This document shows positions 38,982 to 41,097 of a stretch of DNA of 41,097 bases, in pieces. The notes beneath the pieces were generated by a model that was given only the letters and a program-made list of their open reading frames with translations, ran no database searches and was not told the origin of the DNA. The stretch is from an uncultured Oscillospiraceae bacterium (GTDB taxonomy: Bacteria > Bacillota > Clostridia > Oscillospirales > Oscillospiraceae). A program made the translations under genes and the position numbers. The DNA lies in the NCBI GenBank assembly GCA_904419145.1, contig CAJFQQ010000035.1:1-41097 (forward strand). The letters are read 5' to 3'. Each line of letters opens with the position of its first letter. Position 1 is the stretch's first letter.

Positions 38982-40748
38982 CTACCGCTCCTGCCAGTAA
39001 TCCCCCGTCAGCAGCAGCTGGTTGATCCGCCGGCGCTCCATGATCTGGGTGCCCACGTCCTCCTCTGTGCCGACCCAGGTGTTGTCGTTGAAAAAGACGT
39101 AGCCCCCGTCCGCCGAAAAGGCGTCGTCCCCGGTGAGGAGCTCATACTCCGCGCTGAGACCGAAGAGATTGGCCAGGGTGGGCAGCACGTCGATACTGGA
39201 GGTATATTTCTCCACCGTCTCCGGCTCCAGGTCCTGGGAGTAGATGAAGAAATCCGTGTGCTGCAGGAGGTCCAGGCTGTCCACGCCCTTGATGTCCATG
39301 TTCAGGTCGTCGTCCAGCATGTAGTAGTTGTAGTGGTCGGCATAGAATGCCAACACCGTGTCCTCCAGCAGACCCTGCTCCTCCAGGGCCGCCATCAGTT
39401 CCCCGATGAAGGCGTCCGTCTCCTTGGCGTGGGCCACGGCGTAGACGTAGTTGCCGTCGGTGCGGGTGGCCTCGGCCCTGGCCTCGTCAGCGTGGGCCAG
39501 GTAGATGGGGTTCTCCTCGCTGTAGGGGCCGTGGCCGGAGTAGGTGATGATGAAGGTGAAGAAGGGGGCGTCGTCGGTCATGTCGTCAAAGGCCGCCATG
39601 AGGTCGCTGTCCATGGTGTAGTCCGCCATGCCCATCTCGCTGCCGCTGTGGTAGTCCTCATACCCCAGGTTCAGGTGGATCTGCTCCCGGTTATACACAT
39701 TGCCCTCGCTGCCGTGGAAGGATTCCGCGGTATAGCCCTCCTCCCGGAAGAGGTGGGGGAGGGAGTTGGGGAAGGCGTTGCGGGTGTAGACGCTGGTGGA
39801 GGTGCCGGTGGTGGCCGGGAGAAGCCCGGTGTTCACAATGAACTCGGTGTTGAAGGTGCCGGCGGTGATGTAGGCCGGGGTGTAGTGGTTGGAAAAGACC
39901 ACGCTCTGCTCCTTCACCGCCTTCAGGTTCGGCATGTAGTCCACCATCCAGGTGTCAATGGCCTCCAGCTGGATGAGGATCAGGTTCTTTCCCGCCAGGA
40001 CGCCGGACATGTCGTTGTCCTCGTGGCCCCGCTGGGCGGCAAAGTCCGCGATCTCCGCCGCCTCCTCGCCGGTGAGGCTCCCGCCCCCGGGGAAGAGCAC
40101 CAGCTGGATGTCCCGGAAGGTGTAGTGGTACAGCCCCAGGAGGCTCAGGGAGGAGCGGGTGTCGGTGAAGTTCTCATAGACCGTGGCCGGGACGGAGCCC
40201 ATGTCCCAGATCATGGTATCCGCGCCCCGGAAGAACACCAGACACACCGCCAAAATGCCCAGAGCACCCGCCGCCAGGGGGCCGCCCCCGGCAATCAGAC
40301 GGAAGCGCCGGCCCTCCCTCTCCTTCGGCACCAGGAGGATGGCCAGCACCATCAGCCCCAGGCAGAGGAGCCCCAGCAAAATCGCCAGTTTCCGGATCAC
40401 CAGGTAGGAGGAATCCAGAAAGGCGAAGCCGTCCCCGGCAAAGGCCATGTCCCCGAAGGAGAAGAACTTGCGGAACATGTTGTAGTACACACCGTGGACA
40501 ATGGTGAGGATGAAGAAGGCCGCGCCCAGGACGCCCATATAGATACGCTTGACCAACCGGGGCAGCAGCGCGGCGATGCCGGTGAACAGCAGGCTCCACC
40601 CCAGGATCAGGGCCAGGGAGATGGCGGTCCAGCGGCGGTAGGTGTGGTCGGCGTACATCCACTGGAACCACAGGGCATTGCCCATCAGGGAAACAAAGCA
40701 CAGGACCAGATAGGTCCAGGAGGGACATTTTTGCAGCAGCTTTCGCAT
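38982..40748 (-). CDS. LTA synthase family membrane sulfatase
   Basis: 588-residue membrane phosphoglycerol transferase-like enzyme of the LtaS family. It has five hydrophobic segments within residues ~12-175, then a large extracellular alkaline-phosphatase-fold domain. Likely metal and catalytic residues are E262 (ILIQLEAIDTW), T298 as the glycerol-phosphate acceptor (TAGTFNTEF), H406 (YSGHGPY) and D471/H472 (FYADHYNYY). These sit where the S. aureus LtaS residues E255, T300, D475 and H476 lie. It is expected to build lipoteichoic acid-like or other glycerol-phosphate polymers. GGAAGG lies eight bases before ATG 40748; the longer frame to 40838 overlaps a hairpin leader and is rejected. Confidence 0.92.
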   Translation of the reverse strand: MRKLLQKCPSWTYLVLCFVSLMGNALWFQWMYADHTYRRWTAISLALILGWSLLFTGIAALLPRLVKRIYMGVLGAAFFILTIVHGVYYNMFRKFFSFGDMAFAGDGFAFLDSSYLVIRKLAILLGLLCLGLMVLAILLVPKEREGRRFRLIAGGGPLAAGALGILAVCLVFFRGADTMIWDMGSVPATVYENFTDTRSSLSLLGLYHYTFRDIQLVLFPGGGSLTGEEAAEIADFAAQRGHEDNDMSGVLAGKNLILIQLEAIDTWMVDYMPNLKAVKEQSVVFSNHYTPAYITAGTFNTEFIVNTGLLPATTGTSTSVYTRNAFPNSLPHLFREEGYTAESFHGSEGNVYNREQIHLNLGYEDYHSGSEMGMADYTMDSDLMAAFDDMTDDAPFFTFIITYSGHGPYSEENPIYLAHADEARAEATRTDGNYVYAVAHAKETDAFIGELMAALEEQGLLEDTVLAFYADHYNYYMLDDDLNMDIKGVDSLDLLQHTDFFIYSQDLEPETVEKYTSSIDVLPTLANLFGLSAEYELLTGDDAFSADGGYVFFNDNTWVGTEEDVGTQIMERRRINQLLLTGDYWQER

Positions 40749-40802
40749 GGGAGAGACCTTCCTTTGCCGAATATCGCAGGGTTTTCCACACACTGGGGAA
40801 AA

Positions 40803-40829
40803 CAAAAGGGAACGGCATACAGCCGTTCC
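40803..40829 (-). terminator. terminator-like hairpin in the 5' leader of the LTA-synthase-like gene
   Basis: On the minus strand a perfect GGAACGGC-TGTAT-GCCGTTCC hairpin is followed by CTTTTGTTTT. It lies between the predicted promoter and the start codon, so it could act as an attenuator, or end a very short transcript. Confidence 0.6.
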
Positions 40830-40833
40830 TCTT

Positions 40834-40861
40834 ATCATAGCATATTTCCGGAAATTTGCAA
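40834..40861 (-). promoter_or_regulatory. promoter of the LTA-synthase-like gene
   Basis: On the minus strand TTGCAA (40856-40861), a 16 bp spacer and TATGAT (40834-40839), in an AT-rich patch about 85 bp before the start codon. Confidence 0.6.
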
Positions 40862-40911
40862 TCCGGGTAAAGAAAAAGTCAAAAATCTGTCAGATCGGCG
40901 GGGCAATACCG

Positions 40912-41097
40912 GCGGCCCCTGCCGGGGAGGGTGCCCACCCGACCGGGGTGGGGACGTTTCGCGCCCCCGGGCGCGAGGGAACGGGTTCCGCCCCCCCATT
41001 TTCTTTTCGTCATGCCGAAGGATGGGGAAATTTCGTACCCCGGGCGCGGGATGTTTCTGGCATGCCTTTGCCAGGGGACGTTTCGCGCCCCCGGGCG
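40912..41097 (+). repeat. large intergenic repeat, copy 10 (cut by window end)
   Basis: The leading hairpin units of another copy in plus orientation: CCTGCCGGGG, TTTCGCGCCCCCGGGCGCGA and the CCCCCCCATTTTCTTTTCG block, then a second TTTCGTACCCCGGGCGCGGG / CCTTTGCCAGGGG unit. The inverted-repeat arms and core would lie beyond the window. No gene is supported here. Confidence 0.7.

Noticed and set aside
1-41097. tRNA or rRNA genes
   Set aside because: No cloverleaf with a GTTCRANNC T-arm and 3' CCA context, and no rRNA-like sequence, was noticed in the intergenic gaps. This was by eye, not by a covariance search.

Overview
The window is GC-rich, gene-dense chromosomal DNA from a low-oxygen Bacillota lineage. 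The best guess is an Oscillospiraceae-type gut clostridium (Flavonifractor, Lawsonibacter or Intestinimonas relatives). This is inferred from gene content (T-box-controlled hisS/aspS, SLH protein, Soj/Spo0J with parS, MreCD, LTA-synthase-like protein), strong Shine-Dalgarno sites and G/C-rich third codon positions. No species can be named from the sequence alone. The three parS sites and nearby rsmG suggest an origin-proximal location.

Layout. 1-5.5 kb, minus strand: mutS (cut by the window edge), miaB and a LysM/M23 cell-wall hydrolase. 5.8-6.8 kb, plus: pta. 7.7-11.5 kb, minus: a YgiQ-type radical SAM protein and a histidine phosphatase-GNAT fusion. 11.7-21.4 kb, plus: a small YtxH-like protein, then a tightly packed envelope/division run zapA, U32 peptidase, mrdA (PBP2), maf, mreC, mreD and a GH13 amylase. 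21.4-23.3 kb: parA-parB with three parS sites. 24-27.8 kb: serS, mscL, rsmG, a MinD-like ATPase and a methylglyoxal-synthase-like protein. 27.8-33.9 kb: a T-box leader, hisS, an SLH-domain protein and aspS. 34.7-40.8 kb: an exported unknown (-), a NagZ-like lipoprotein (+), a DUF4230 protein (+), a 27-residue membrane peptide (+), an AlaX-type editing protein (-) and an LTA-synthase-family sulfatase (-).

Two layers of non-coding repeats stand out. First, about ten copies of a 0.6-0.7 kb element with long imperfect terminal inverted repeats, each built of nested hairpins, fill most large intergenic gaps (about 15% of the window). They have no credible ORF and look like an amplified MITE-like family with subfamilies. 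Second, two copies of a compact (~120-126 bp) structured element sit at the 5' end of hisS and, in opposite orientation, at the 3' end of aspS. Their helices differ in sequence but keep pairing, while certain single-stranded blocks are conserved. Each is flanked by a direct duplication of the host gene's end, leaving one complete gene copy. This pair is the best candidate here for an undescribed system.

The T-box reads as aspartate-specific on two counts (GAC specifier and a UGGC bulge matching a G discriminator). Yet it now lies about 0.8 kb upstream of hisS and about 3.9 kb upstream of aspS, with inserted repeats between. Other oddities are a parS site forming the top of a terminator hairpin, a MinD-like protein that ends before the usual membrane-targeting helix, and a methylglyoxal-synthase homologue lacking the usual catalytic Asp and His.
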